Of a DNA stretch of 64,000 bases, positions 8,270-18,030 are shown one piece after another. The stretch is from Arcobacter sp. CECT 8983 (GTDB lineage: Bacteria > Campylobacterota > Campylobacteria > Campylobacterales > Arcobacteraceae): NCBI RefSeq assembly GCF_004118855.1, contig NZ_PDKF01000008.1, forward strand, positions 372,001 through 436,000. Reading direction: 5' to 3'. The translations under genes were made by a program, and so were the position numbers. The notes beneath the pieces are model-generated. The model saw only the letters and a program-made list of their open reading frames with translations. It ran no database searches and was not told where the DNA came from. Positions within the stretch are counted from its first letter, which is position 1, and each line of letters begins with the position of its first letter.

Positions 8270-8353
8270 TATAGACTATTAATTAATATATTTTTTCTCT
8301 TCTTTAGTTAAAAGTAATTATTATATAGATTATTATCTCTTTAGGAGAATATT

Positions 8354-9067
8354 ATGACATATATAATTGGTGATGTTCATGGCGAGTATGATGACTTAAT
8401 ATTATTAATAAAAAAAATTCCTACAAATAGTGAAATTATATTTGTTGGGGATATTGTTGATAGAGGAAGTAAATCAAACAAAGTTATAGAAATTATAAAA
8501 GAAAATGGCTATAAATGTGTATTAGGTAATCATGAAAAAATGATGATAGATTTCAGTGAATACTTTATAAAAGATTATCCAAATATTCCTTTTACAGGTT
8601 TTTTAGACGCATGGATAAAAAATGGTGGTAAAGAAACATTAAAGTCTTACGATTTAATAGCAACTGATAAATATGATGGGAAATTAATTTGTAATAAAAA
8701 TAACAAAGGTTTTAAACAATATAAAGAAGATATTGATTGGTTAAAAAGTTTACCTTTATATATTAGATTAGATAAAAAGAAAAATAATAAACCAATAGTT
8801 ATATCCCATGCTTCTTTTGCTGATATTTGGAATCTAGTAGAATCTAAAGAAAATAAGAAGACAGTAGAACAATATGCTTTATGGAATAGAAAGCCTCCAA
8901 AAGAAAATTCTGCTATTTTTAATATATTTGGACATACACCTGTTTCAAGTATAGATACAAGTAAACACTATATAAATGTTGATACAGGATGTTGTTATAA
9001 AAAAGAACAAAACTTGGGTAAATTAAGTGCATATTGTATAGAAACCAATGAAGTTATATCTGTCTAA
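8354..9067 (+). CDS. Metallophosphoesterase (PrpE/ApaH/serine-threonine phosphatase-like)
   Basis: A 237-residue calcineurin-like phosphoesterase. All the dinuclear metal motifs are present in order: GDVHGEYDD (~6), GDIVDRGS (~31), GNHEKMM (~57), SHASFAD (~140) and GHTPVSS (~195). This set is shared by bacterial protein phosphatases of the PP1 type and by diadenosine tetraphosphatases, so the substrate (phosphoprotein or Ap4A) cannot be settled. AGGAG precedes the ATG. It stands alone between the TetR gene and the aconitase-like gene. Confidence 0.85.
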   Translation: MTYIIGDVHGEYDDLILLIKKIPTNSEIIFVGDIVDRGSKSNKVIEIIKENGYKCVLGNHEKMMIDFSEYFIKDYPNIPFTGFLDAWIKNGGKETLKSYDLIATDKYDGKLICNKNNKGFKQYKEDIDWLKSLPLYIRLDKKKNNKPIVISHASFADIWNLVESKENKKTVEQYALWNRKPPKENSAIFNIFGHTPVSSIDTSKHYINVDTGCCYKKEQNLGKLSAYCIETNEVISV

Positions 9068-9131
9068 CTAGTTTTTTAATACTTTTAATTATAATAGTAA
9101 TAAATTAATATTATTATATTAGGGAAAAGAG

Positions 9132-11672
9132 TTGAATAGATATATAAATAGTTTTGAGATACAAGGTGAGATTTTTTATTACTATGACATAAAAGCTGTA
9201 ATGCAAGAGAATAAAGAATTAAAAAAGTTACCTGTTGTTTTAAAAATACTTTTAGAAGCAAACTTACGAAATGCAAGTAATGAAAACGAACTTTATGAAA
9301 TAATCAATATTTTCAAAAATAAACAACGAGTAAATATAAAACTATATCCTTCAAGGGTTATAATGCAAGATTATACAGGGGTATCTGTACTTGTAGATTT
9401 AGCTTCCATGCGAGACTCTTTTTTAGAACTTGGAAAAAATGTTGAAGATGTAAATCCTAAGATAATAGTGGACTTAGTAGTTGATCACTCTTTAGATATA
9501 TATACAAATGAAGAAGAGTATAACTTTGATAGTGATATAGAAAAAGAGTATGAGTTAAATAAAGAGAAATACCAATTTATAAAATGGGCACAAAATAGTT
9601 TTGATAAGTTAAGAGTAGTACCACCTGGTTCTGGTATATGTCATCAAGTAAACTTAGAGTATTTATCAACTATTTTACACCTTAAAAGAGAAGAGAATAA
9701 AAACTTTATTTATCCAGAAACTTTAATTGGAACAGATTCCCATGCTCCTATGATAAACTCCCTTGGAGTATTAGGTTGGAAAGTAAATGAAATCCAAGCA
9801 AAAACATCTATACTTGGAATGCCAGTTTCTTTAACTTTACCACAAGTAGTAGGAGTAAATATCCATGGTAAACTAAAAGAAGGTGTTACTTCTTCTGATT
9901 TAGTATTAACACTAACAAGTAAATTAAAAGAGTGTAATATAAAAGGAAAGCTTGTAGAGTTTCATGGAAATGGATTAAAACATTTAACCTTAGAGGATAG
10001 ATCTACAATTGCAAATATGGCCCCTGAGTATGAAGCAGTATGCTCTTTTTTTACTATAGATGATAAAACAATAGATTATTTTAATAAGACAAGGGACAAT
10101 GAAGATTATGGATATTTATTAAAAGAGTATTTACAAAGACAAGAACTTTTTTATAGTGATGAGGTATTAGAGTTTGATGAAGTAATAAATTTTGATTTAG
10201 AAGAGTTAGAACCTGCAATTGCTGGACCTAATAAAGTACATACACATATAAAAGTAGAAGAGTTAAAAGAACAACAAATTAATAAAAGTGGTTCATATTT
10301 AAAAGACTTAGATGTAGTAATTGCTTCTATTACTTCTTGTACAACAACTTCAAATCCATATTTAATACTACACGCTGCACTTGTGGCAAAAAAAGCTTAT
10401 GAGTTTGGATTACATACTAAAGAGTATGTTAAAACTTCTTTTTCTCCTGGTTCCTTAGCTATTAAAGAGTTTTTAAAAAAATTAGATTTACTTAAATACT
10501 TAGAACACTTAGGTTTTTATATTACTGGATATGCTTGCGAGCTATTTGGTAATTTAGAAGATAAGTATGAGTTTGATATAAAAGATAACAAGTTAGACGT
10601 GTGTTCTTTAACTTCAGGTAGTAAAAACTTTCAAAATAGATTACATCCTTTAATAAACTATAATTATTTATCATCTCCTTCTTTAGTGGTTATATATTCT
10701 ATAGTGGGTACGACAAAGTTTGATTTATTTGAAGATGTAATAAGTACAATTGATGATAAAGATATTTACTTAAAAGATTTATGGTCTAGTTCTAAAGAAG
10801 TAGGGGATTATATGAGTGAATTAGATTATACTTTATATAAAGACATATACAAAGATATCTTCAAAGGAAATGAGTTTTGGCAAAACTTAGAAGTAGAAAA
10901 TACAAAGAATTATAAATGGAATGATAATTCTACGTATATACAAGCATCTATGTTTTATACTGAAAATAAAGAAGAAAAGTTAGATATTCATGGAGCAAGA
11001 TTGTTAGCTTTATTTGATGATAACATAACTACTGAACAAATTTCACCTATGGGGCAAATACCTTTATACTCTACAGCTTCTAAGTATTTAGAAGAAAAAG
11101 GAATAAAATCCTTTGAGTACAATACCTTTGGTAGTAGAAAAGCTAATGCCAAGCTAATGATAAGAGGAATATTTGAACATCCTAAATTAAAAAATAGAAT
11201 GGTATCAAAAGAGTCTGCTTATACTTTTGATTATGAAAATAATGAAATAGTATCTATTTATGAAAAATCACAAAAATTTAAAGATTTAAAAAAGCCTTTA
11301 GTTGTAGTTGCAGGTCATAATTTTGGTATGGGAAAACAAAAAGAGTGGGCAAGTAAGGGAATGAACTTACTTGGTGTAAAAGTAATTATTGCAAAATCAT
11401 TTGATGAAAAATATAGAAAAGACTTAATTGCTTATGGAATATTACCTTTAGAGTTTATTGATGATGATATTGATTCATTAAAATTAAAAGGAGATGAAAA
11501 TCTATCTTTTATTAGTGATAAACTTATAATTGAGGGCAAAATAAAAGCTTATATAAATAGAGGATATGATGAGGTTCAAATAGATTTAAAAGTAAGAATT
11601 GATACAAAAATAGAATTAGAATATTATAAAAATGGAGGAATATTTCCATTTTTATTTAATAGTTTTAAATAG
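9132..11672 (+). CDS. Divergent aconitase A-like protein lacking catalytic and Fe-S residues
   Basis: An 846-residue protein that aligns end to end with aconitase A/IRP proteins: RVIMQDYTG (~77), VDLVVDHS (~112), PPGSGICHQVNLEYL, GTDSHAPMINSLGVLGW, NMAPEYEA, SCTTTSNP with cysteine 403, ISPMGQIP, and GSRKAN (~667). Yet the second cluster motif, GCTTCIGNSG in AcnA, reads ACELFGNLED: Cys469 remains but its CxxC partner is gone. The swivelling-domain GSGSSRDW reads GMGKQKEW (734-739), losing the catalytic serine and substrate arginine, and NRNF reads SKNF (497-500). Aconitase activity is therefore doubtful. TTG start behind GGGAAAAG. The housekeeping aconitase of this phylum is normally AcnB. It may be a pseudoenzyme, an RNA-binding regulator or a hydro-lyase with another substrate. 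Confidence 0.85.
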   Translation: MNRYINSFEIQGEIFYYYDIKAVMQENKELKKLPVVLKILLEANLRNASNENELYEIINIFKNKQRVNIKLYPSRVIMQDYTGVSVLVDLASMRDSFLELGKNVEDVNPKIIVDLVVDHSLDIYTNEEEYNFDSDIEKEYELNKEKYQFIKWAQNSFDKLRVVPPGSGICHQVNLEYLSTILHLKREENKNFIYPETLIGTDSHAPMINSLGVLGWKVNEIQAKTSILGMPVSLTLPQVVGVNIHGKLKEGVTSSDLVLTLTSKLKECNIKGKLVEFHGNGLKHLTLEDRSTIANMAPEYEAVCSFFTIDDKTIDYFNKTRDNEDYGYLLKEYLQRQELFYSDEVLEFDEVINFDLEELEPAIAGPNKVHTHIKVEELKEQQINKSGSYLKDLDVVIASITSCTTTSNPYLILHAALVAKKAYEFGLHTKEYVKTSFSPGSLAIKEFLKKLDLLKYLEHLGFYITGYACELFGNLEDKYEFDIKDNKLDVCSLTSGSKNFQNRLHPLINYNYLSSPSLVVIYSIVGTTKFDLFEDVISTIDDKDIYLKDLWSSSKEVGDYMSELDYTLYKDIYKDIFKGNEFWQNLEVENTKNYKWNDNSTYIQASMFYTENKEEKLDIHGARLLALFDDNITTEQISPMGQIPLYSTASKYLEEKGIKSFEYNTFGSRKANAKLMIRGIFEHPKLKNRMVSKESAYTFDYENNEIVSIYEKSQKFKDLKKPLVVVAGHNFGMGKQKEWASKGMNLLGVKVIIAKSFDEKYRKDLIAYGILPLEFIDDDIDSLKLKGDENLSFISDKLIIEGKIKAYINRGYDEVQIDLKVRIDTKIELEYYKNGGIFPFLFNSFK

Positions 11673-12399
11673 TTTTATAAACCATTGAGATAAAAATTAC
11701 AAGATATAAAAGCAAAATATATTTTTTATATGATGTTGATTTTATACTATTTTTTAATTTTATTCCAAAATATACTCCAATAAGTGAAGCTATACCTACA
11801 GTTGCACCTTCTTTAAAAAGCATTTGATTATGTATTGTTAAAGAAGTAAATCCTGCAATAGATGAAAAGATAACAAAAAATAGTCCTAATGATGTAGCTT
11901 TTTTTAAATCATAATTTAAAAATCTAACAAGTATGGGAGTTAAAAGAATTGAACCACCAACACCAATACTCATTGCAGTAACTCCTATTAATGCACCTAT
12001 AATAAATAAAAAGAATTTACTACTACTCTTTTTTTCATCTTCATGTATTTCTGCTGGAGATTTAAATATTGAGATTATAGAATAAAATAAGATAACTATA
12101 AAAACATATTGTAATGTTTCATTTGAAAAGTTAGTGATAATAAAACCACTTTGTAAACCTCCAAAAAAACCACCAATTCCAATGATTAAACCATCTTTTA
12201 AAACATTTTTAGCTTTTTTAGAGTTAAGAAAAGAACCATAAATTGAAGAAAATATCATTTGCATAATAGATATTGAAACAGCTTCTTTCATAATAAACCC
12301 AGCAAATAAAAGCATAGGAACAAGAACCATTCCTCCTCCAACTCCAAAAAAACCAGAGATAAATCCAGTTAGTGCTCCAAATGCTAATAATTCATACAT
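11665..12399 (-). CDS. TSUP-family permease (TauE/SafE sulfite exporter-like)
   Basis: A 244-residue inner-membrane protein with about eight hydrophobic helices and the two TauE repeats, each opening with a glycine-rich turn: 'GFISGFFGVGGGMVLVPML' (~12) and 'GALIGVTAMSIGVGGSILLTP' (~138). TSUP permeases export or import sulfite, sulfoacetate and other organosulfur anions. It lies 3 bp downstream of cysE, so a link to sulfur metabolism is plausible, though the family is broad. Its 3' end overlaps the aconitase-like gene by 8 bp on the other strand. Confidence 0.85.
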   Translation of the reverse strand: MYELLAFGALTGFISGFFGVGGGMVLVPMLLFAGFIMKEAVSISIMQMIFSSIYGSFLNSKKAKNVLKDGLIIGIGGFFGGLQSGFIITNFSNETLQYVFIVILFYSIISIFKSPAEIHEDEKKSSSKFFLFIIGALIGVTAMSIGVGGSILLTPILVRFLNYDLKKATSLGLFFVIFSSIAGFTSLTIHNQMLFKEGATVGIASLIGVYFGIKLKNSIKSTSYKKYILLLYLVIFISMVYKTI

Positions 12400-12402
12400 G
12401 TT

Positions 12403-13185
12403 TTACTTCTTTATAGAGTTCATTGCATTAATAAATTTATTGTAATCTTCTTCTAATCTTTTGTCTTTGTCACTTACATCAATACCATCTTGTTCTTTTA
12501 AAACTTCTTCTAAAATATGAATTCTTTCAATAAGATATTTAAACATCTCTTTATTTATATCAGGCAAATCATCATGTGCAAGTTTACAATTCTTTTTATC
12601 TTTTTTGATAATTTTAGCAGGAACACCAACTGCAGTTGAGTTTTTAGGTACATCACATACTACAACAGAATTTGCTCCAACTTTAGAGTTTTTATCAATT
12701 ATGATATTTCCTAAAACTTTAGCTCCACTACCAATAACTGCATTTTTTCTAATAGTAGGGTGACGTTTACCCTTATCAAGACTTACTCCACCTAAAGTTA
12801 CCCCTTGATAAATAAGAACATCATCTTCTATAACAGTAGTGGCTCCAATAACAACGCCAATTGCATGGTCTATAAATACTCTTCTTCCAATTGTTGCAGC
12901 TGGATGAATATCAGTTTTAGTAAAAAGTGAACCTATGCCTACTAGAGCTCTAGCAGTTTTTGTCCATCCTTTATTATAAAGTCTATTTGCAATTCTATGA
13001 TTCATAATTGCCCAAACTCCAGGATAGTTAAAAAATAGTTCAAAGCTAGAGTCTAAAGCAGGGTCATTTAATTTTGGAACAGAAAAATCTTCTTTTATCT
13101 GTTGCCATAAAGATATCTTTTTTTGTTCATTTAAAATGTGTGTTTTTATTTTTTCATGTATATTTTGTTCATTTATTTTATTCAT
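12403..13185 (-). CDS. cysE: Serine O-acetyltransferase
   Basis: A 260-residue cytoplasmic enzyme making O-acetylserine from serine and acetyl-CoA, the first step of cysteine synthesis. A helical N-terminal domain (~1-95) is followed by left-handed beta-helix hexapeptide repeats (~95-200): 'DIHPAATIGRRVFIDHAIGV', 'TLGGVSLDKGKRHPTI', 'VGANSVV', 'GVPAKI'. The catalytic histidines in 'FIDHAIGV' and 'GKRHPTI' are present. The C-terminal extension (~200-260) is acidic and helical and longer than in EpsC-type enzymes. It overlaps speA by 8 bp in the same operon. Confidence 0.93.
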   Translation of the reverse strand: MNKINEQNIHEKIKTHILNEQKKISLWQQIKEDFSVPKLNDPALDSSFELFFNYPGVWAIMNHRIANRLYNKGWTKTARALVGIGSLFTKTDIHPAATIGRRVFIDHAIGVVIGATTVIEDDVLIYQGVTLGGVSLDKGKRHPTIRKNAVIGSGAKVLGNIIIDKNSKVGANSVVVCDVPKNSTAVGVPAKIIKKDKKNCKLAHDDLPDINKEMFKYLIERIHILEEVLKEQDGIDVSDKDKRLEEDYNKFINAMNSIKK

Positions 13186-14983
13186 TATAACTCCACGCTG
13201 TTTTTAAATAACTATTTTCATGTAAATACTTCTCTAAAATTTCATAGGTGTTTTTATCTAAATTTTTTTCTAAAATATTTTTTATTTCATCAGTGTCATA
13301 ATCAATATCTTCTAATATATCAATAATTTTTTGTGATTCAAGTATTTTTTCTAATTTCAATTTATTATTTTCAAAAACAACATTAACTTCAGTAGGGTGA
13401 GAAAATAAATTATGTTTCATTCCTAAAGTATCTTGATAAGCACCTACATTAAAAAAGGCAAGATAATATTCTTCTTTTTCTAAGTCAACATCATGTAAAT
13501 ATAGAGGTTTTCTTGCATTAAACTCTATTTCTCCATCACTATCACAAGTTATATCCCATAAAGAGGCACTTCTTGTAGGTTTTTTATCTAAATGTGTAAT
13601 TGGCATTATAGGAAATTCTTGGTCTATTCCCCAAAGATCAGGTAGTGACTGAAAGATTGAAAAGTTTAATAAATATTTTTCTTGTATTTTATTATCAATT
13701 CTTTTTAACTCTGCATAATCTTCTATTTCAAGTAAACTTATAGACTTTTTAATTATTAACTGTGCTAATATCTCTGCATTACTTCTATCTTGTAAATCAA
13801 TATAACCTAAATCAAAAAGTTTTAATAATGATTCTAAATGATCCATACTATCATGCATATATTCTAAAGCAGTTTTTCTATTAATATCTTCATATAATTC
13901 ATTTAATTCTTCTATTAAAGGAGGATTAACTTCTTTTAATCTTAAGTTATTTTCTTCATATTCTGCTGAAAATAATTCAAGTACAGGTGCTATTAACACA
14001 GTACTATTTGCAGAAATAAATCTTCCTGATTCTGTATAGATATCTGGTTCTTCAACACCTTTTTGTTTTGCAATATTTTTAAGTGTAAAAATTACATCAT
14101 TTGCAAACTCTTGTAAATGGTATTGTGTAGTTCTTTGATATTGTGAATATTCAACTGTTAATCCACCACCAATATTAATTGCACTTAAATTTATAGCACC
14201 CATATTTTTAAGTTCAGCATAAATATGACCTGACTCTTTTAAAGCTTTTTTTAGTGGCTTAATAGTTGTCATTGCAGAACCAATATGGAAATGAATCATT
14301 GTTAAACAATCAAGTAAGTTATTTGTTTTAAGTAGTTCATAGGCTTCTAAAATCTCAGTTGAACTAAGCCCAAATTTTGAGTCAATTCCACCTGATTTCG
14401 CCCAAGCTCCACCACCACTATTAAATAGTCTAACTCTAATTCCTACACTAGGAGTTGGTAAAGATGTTTCTTGTTCTACTTCAAGTATTATTTCAAGTTC
14501 AGTTAAACCTTCGATAATAATAGTTATATCATGACCCATTTTTTTAGCAATAAATGCCATATGAATCATTTCTTTATCTTTAAATCCATTAATAGTAATA
14601 GGTGCTCCATACTTATTATAAGTCATAGCAAGAAATAGTTCGGCTTTACTTCCTGCTTCTAAGCCATAACCAAATTCTTCACCTGATTTTACTAATGGTA
14701 ATAAAAAATTTGGTAATTGATTTACCTTTAAAGGAAATACTGCATTAAACTTCCCTTTATAATCATACTCTTTAATAGCATTGTTATATAAAGTAAACAG
14801 TTTTGAAATCTGTTTCTTTGTTAGATGTGGAAACCTAAGCAATAAAGGACCTTTAAAATCTTGAGCCCTAATGTCTTTTACTATATCTATAATTGCAGGC
14901 TTTGATGCATGATTTATTTTAACAAATCCTCCATCAATGAAAAAGTTATCATCAGCCCAAAGATCAATACCATAATTTTCCAA
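13178..14983 (-). CDS. speA: Biosynthetic arginine decarboxylase
   Basis: A 601-residue PLP enzyme converting arginine to agmatine for polyamine synthesis. The pyridoxal lysine lies in 'FPLKVNQ' (Lys86) and the alanine-racemase-like barrel includes 'GYGLEAGSKAEL', 'IHFHIGSAMT' and 'INIGGGLTVEYS'. The decarboxylase C-terminal barrel contains 'CDSDGEIEF' with the catalytic cysteine of the family. It is slightly shorter than the ~630-residue E. coli enzyme. It sits 2 bp after hisS and overlaps cysE, so the operon couples tRNA charging, polyamine and cysteine genes. Confidence 0.95.
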   Translation of the reverse strand: MENYGIDLWADDNFFIDGGFVKINHASKPAIIDIVKDIRAQDFKGPLLLRFPHLTKKQISKLFTLYNNAIKEYDYKGKFNAVFPLKVNQLPNFLLPLVKSGEEFGYGLEAGSKAELFLAMTYNKYGAPITINGFKDKEMIHMAFIAKKMGHDITIIIEGLTELEIILEVEQETSLPTPSVGIRVRLFNSGGGAWAKSGGIDSKFGLSSTEILEAYELLKTNNLLDCLTMIHFHIGSAMTTIKPLKKALKESGHIYAELKNMGAINLSAINIGGGLTVEYSQYQRTTQYHLQEFANDVIFTLKNIAKQKGVEEPDIYTESGRFISANSTVLIAPVLELFSAEYEENNLRLKEVNPPLIEELNELYEDINRKTALEYMHDSMDHLESLLKLFDLGYIDLQDRSNAEILAQLIIKKSISLLEIEDYAELKRIDNKIQEKYLLNFSIFQSLPDLWGIDQEFPIMPITHLDKKPTRSASLWDITCDSDGEIEFNARKPLYLHDVDLEKEEYYLAFFNVGAYQDTLGMKHNLFSHPTEVNVVFENNKLKLEKILESQKIIDILEDIDYDTDEIKNILEKNLDKNTYEILEKYLHENSYLKTAWSYNE

Positions 14984-14985
14984 TG

Positions 14986-16203
14986 TTAAAAGTCCTCTAT
15001 TTTAATAGTTTTTTCTTCTTGTGTTTCAATATTTTTTACATAAATAGTGTTATCATTTAATTCATTTTCACCAATTAAAGCAACAATATTTGCTCCTTGT
15101 TTTTCTGCTAATTTAAAGTGTTTACCAAAACCTCTTGGAGTATATTCCATAATAGTTTTAGAAGTTTTTCTTTTATTATTTACAATTTTAGATACTAAAT
15201 TTAATGCTTTTTCATCCATTGCACCTACATAAATTACATCTTCTTTTTGTTCTTTTATTTTTACAAGCTCTAGTAGTCTTTCAATACCAATTGCAAATCC
15301 AATACCAGGAGTTTCTCTTCCTCCAAGGAATTCAACAAGTTTGTCATATCTTCCTCCACCTGCAATTGCACTTTGTGCTCCAATTTCATTTGAAGTAAAT
15401 TCAAAGGCAGTTTGAGAGTAGTAATCTAACCCTCTAACTAAGTTTGTATCTATCTCATATTTAATACCATTGAAGTCTAAAATTTCTTTTAGTTTTTCAA
15501 AATCAGTATCGCATTTTTCACAAAGATTATTTGTGATCTTAGGAGCATCGTATAATAGTTTTTGACAGTTTTCATTTTTACAATCTAAAACTCTAATAGG
15601 ATTTGTTTCAATCCTTCTATTACAGTCTTCACAAAGTTTATCTTTGAAAGTTGTTAAATGCTTAACTAGGTTTTCTCTATACGTTGGCATGCAGTTTGGA
15701 CAACCAAGTGAATTAAGTTGTAAAGTAAACTTAATTTCAAAGAAATCTAAAATATCTTTTAACATCATAATGATGTTTGCATCTTCATAAACAGAAGCTT
15801 GACCAAATACTTCACAACCAAATTGGTGGAACTGTCTTAGTCTTCCTTTTTGAGGTCTTTCATATCTAAACATTGGTCCATAGTAGAACCATTTATATGT
15901 TCCTCCAGCTCTATCAAATTTATTTTGTACAAAGCTTCTAACAACGCCAGCAGTCCCTTCTGGTCTTAAGCACACATCGTTTTCACCTTTGTCTATAAAT
16001 TGATACATCTCTTTATTTACAATATCAGAGCTTTCGCCTACAGATCTTTTAAAAAGGGCTGTTTCTTCTAGTATAGGAGTTTCAATATACGAAAAACCAT
16101 AGTTCTTTGCAATTTTTGATGCATTTTCAATAAAGTATGTAAAGTATTTACTATCTTCATTTAAAATATCATTCATACCTCTTAAACTTTGAATATTAGC
16201 CAT
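14986..16203 (-). CDS. hisS: Histidyl-tRNA synthetase
   Basis: A class II synthetase (405 residues) attaching histidine to tRNA-His. Motif 2 reads 'FRYERPQKGRLRQFHQFGCE' (~110-130), the histidine-specific 'RGLDYYSQTAFEF' is at ~260, and motif 3 is 'GIGFAIGIERLL' (~295-306). A four-cysteine zinc-like insertion (CPNC, CEDC, CKNENC, CEKC; ~175-235) matches the form found in several Campylobacterota. The C-terminal anticodon-binding domain follows (~320-405). It overlaps tmk by 8 bp upstream. Confidence 0.96.
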   Translation of the reverse strand: MANIQSLRGMNDILNEDSKYFTYFIENASKIAKNYGFSYIETPILEETALFKRSVGESSDIVNKEMYQFIDKGENDVCLRPEGTAGVVRSFVQNKFDRAGGTYKWFYYGPMFRYERPQKGRLRQFHQFGCEVFGQASVYEDANIIMMLKDILDFFEIKFTLQLNSLGCPNCMPTYRENLVKHLTTFKDKLCEDCNRRIETNPIRVLDCKNENCQKLLYDAPKITNNLCEKCDTDFEKLKEILDFNGIKYEIDTNLVRGLDYYSQTAFEFTSNEIGAQSAIAGGGRYDKLVEFLGGRETPGIGFAIGIERLLELVKIKEQKEDVIYVGAMDEKALNLVSKIVNNKRKTSKTIMEYTPRGFGKHFKLAEKQGANIVALIGENELNDNTIYVKNIETQEEKTIKIEDF

Positions 16204-16762
16204 TTATAAATCCTTCTATTTTTTGTGAAATCTCTTCAATGCTTAGGCTTGCATCAATATAAATATGATTTAAATTCAACATCTCAATTGTTTTTTTCAT
16301 TCTATTTTGGATATCAAGTAAATAATCAATACCCCTTGATTCAATAGAGTCATTAGTTTTTCCACTTAATCTTTTTGTTAGCTCTTCTTTTGATAACTCA
16401 AGTAAGATAACGTGGCTAGGTAGTGTATTTTGTGTTGCTATTAAGTTTAAGCTTGTAACAACTTCTAATGGTAACTCTTTGGCATAAGAAATACCACTGA
16501 TTATACTTCTATCACTAATAACCATTTTTTCTTGATTAGGCTTTATAACTTGTTCTATGTGCTCTGCTCGATCTGCAAGAAATAAAAACATTTCTGCTGT
16601 TGTACTTGTTGCTTCGCCATTTAAAGCCATTGCTCTTAGTTTTAAACCTATTTCTGTTCCACCTGGTTCTTTTGTAAAAATCGCTTCTTTATGATTTTTT
16701 TTCAAAATTTCAAGTTGAGTTGATTTACCAGCAGTATCAACTCCTTCAATTACTACATACAT
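16196..16762 (-). CDS. tmk: Thymidylate kinase
   Basis: A 188-residue P-loop kinase phosphorylating dTMP to dTDP. The P-loop reads EGVDTAGKSTQ (~6-16), the DR(S/Y) substrate motif is 'ISDRSIIS' (~83-90), and 'TKEPGGTEIGLKLR' (~30) is the dTMP-site signature. It is somewhat shorter than the ~210-residue typical length, with a reduced LID region. It overlaps coaD by 10 bp and hisS by 8 bp, so translation is coupled through this minus-strand operon. Confidence 0.95.
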   Translation of the reverse strand: MYVVIEGVDTAGKSTQLEILKKNHKEAIFTKEPGGTEIGLKLRAMALNGEATSTTAEMFLFLADRAEHIEQVIKPNQEKMVISDRSIISGISYAKELPLEVVTSLNLIATQNTLPSHVILLELSKEELTKRLSGKTNDSIESRGIDYLLDIQNRMKKTIEMLNLNHIYIDASLSIEEISQKIEGFING

Positions 16763-17259
16763 TTTAATACCTCGTCTGGAACAAGATGACAGAATTTACC
16801 ATTAAACCTGATTATTTCTCTTACTATTGTTGAAGAAACAAAAGCATTTTCTAATGTTGGCATTAAATAAAGTGTTTCTATTTTTTTATTGATTGATGAG
16901 TTTGCATAACCCATTTGTAGTTCATATTCAAAATCAGAAACAGCTCTAAGTCCCCTAATAATAGTATGTATCTCAAGTTCTGTGGCTAAATCAACTAATA
17001 AAGTATCAAATCCAATTACTCTAACTGTTTCCATACCTTTAGTTGCAGCTTTAGCAAATTCAACCCTTTGTTCATGGGAAAACATTGGGCCTTTTGTTTC
17101 ACTTTTTGCAACTGCAATAACAACTTCATCAAAGATATTTGTAGCTCTTCTAATAATGTCCATATGTCCATTTGTAATTGGGTCAAAAGTCCCACTATAA
17201 ATAGCTTTTCTATATGAGTCAATAGGTTTTTTAGTTTTTTCTGCCATCTTTATTCCCAT
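16753..17259 (-). CDS. coaD: Phosphopantetheine adenylyltransferase
   Basis: A 168-residue nucleotidyltransferase forming dephospho-CoA from 4'-phosphopantetheine and ATP. The (T/H)xGH motif occurs in 'GTFDPITNGHMDII' (~20-33) and the second nucleotide motif is 'VSSTIVREI' (~140). An 18-residue N-terminal extension precedes the usual 'KAIYSGTFDP' start, with alternative ATGs at residues 1 and 5. It overlaps both ubiX and tmk by 10 bp. Confidence 0.95.
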   Translation of the reverse strand: MGIKMAEKTKKPIDSYRKAIYSGTFDPITNGHMDIIRRATNIFDEVVIAVAKSETKGPMFSHEQRVEFAKAATKGMETVRVIGFDTLLVDLATELEIHTIIRGLRAVSDFEYELQMGYANSSINKKIETLYLMPTLENAFVSSTIVREIIRFNGKFCHLVPDEVLKCM

Positions 17260-17804
17260 CTTTTATATAAATTGTGGTCAATTTTTAATAAATCAAACCA
17301 TTTCCCTATCATAAAATCTTCCATCATGTCCAATGAATCTTGCTTTGAATAATATGCAAGTGTTGGTGGAGCAATAGTTACACCTAGTTTTGAAAGTTTT
17401 AACATATTCTCTAATGCAATTGAAGAATAAGGCATTTCTCTAGGAGCTAGAATAACGTCTCTATTCTCTTTAATCATAACTGTAAATGCTCTAGTGATTA
17501 AGTTATCACTAATTCCAACAGCACATTTTGCAAGGGTATTCATAGAGCAAGGAAGAATAATCATCTTGTCTGTTTTAAAAGAACCTGACGAGATAGGGGC
17601 TTCTATTTGAGTTTCTTTGTAGATAAACGAGTTTTTTCTTTCATTTATCAAATCTTTTACACTTATATTTTCTTCAAGTTTTAAAGCTTTTTTAGCGCTT
17701 TTAGAAATAACTGCGTGAACTTCTATGTTATTAGGAAGTTTTTGTATGAATTTTAAACCTAGTCTAGAACCACTAGCACCAGTTATAGCAACAACTAATT
17801 TCAT
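17250..17804 (-). CDS. ubiX: Flavin prenyltransferase
   Basis: A 184-residue enzyme attaching dimethylallyl to FMN, making the prenyl-FMN cofactor of UbiD-type decarboxylases. The N-terminal FMN loop 'AITGASGSRLGLKFI' (~6-20) and the later 'PCSMNTLAKCAVGISDNLITRAFTV' block (~85-108) with 'LAPREMPYS' (~120) are characteristic. It is the first gene of the ubiX-coaD-tmk-hisS-speA-cysE operon; the 226-bp gap upstream (17805-18030) is AT-rich and holds the divergent promoters, with no further gene visible. Confidence 0.94.
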   Translation of the reverse strand: MKLVVAITGASGSRLGLKFIQKLPNNIEVHAVISKSAKKALKLEENISVKDLINERKNSFIYKETQIEAPISSGSFKTDKMIILPCSMNTLAKCAVGISDNLITRAFTVMIKENRDVILAPREMPYSSIALENMLKLSKLGVTIAPPTLAYYSKQDSLDMMEDFMIGKWFDLLKIDHNLYKRWE

Positions 17805-18030
17805 TTAAAACCTTTAAAGATTATTTAGAAGAATTAGATGTTATCGAAAAATGACTTTATTTTCAAAAACCAACATAAAAATACAATAAAAAATTATATA
17901 AAAATGTATAAAATTTAATCTAAATTTAAGCAATGTTTATATATCATTTTGTATAACTATTTTATATCTTTTATTTAACAATATGTTAGCTAAAAAATAT
18001 AAAATAATACTTTTTGTTTAAGGAAATAAG

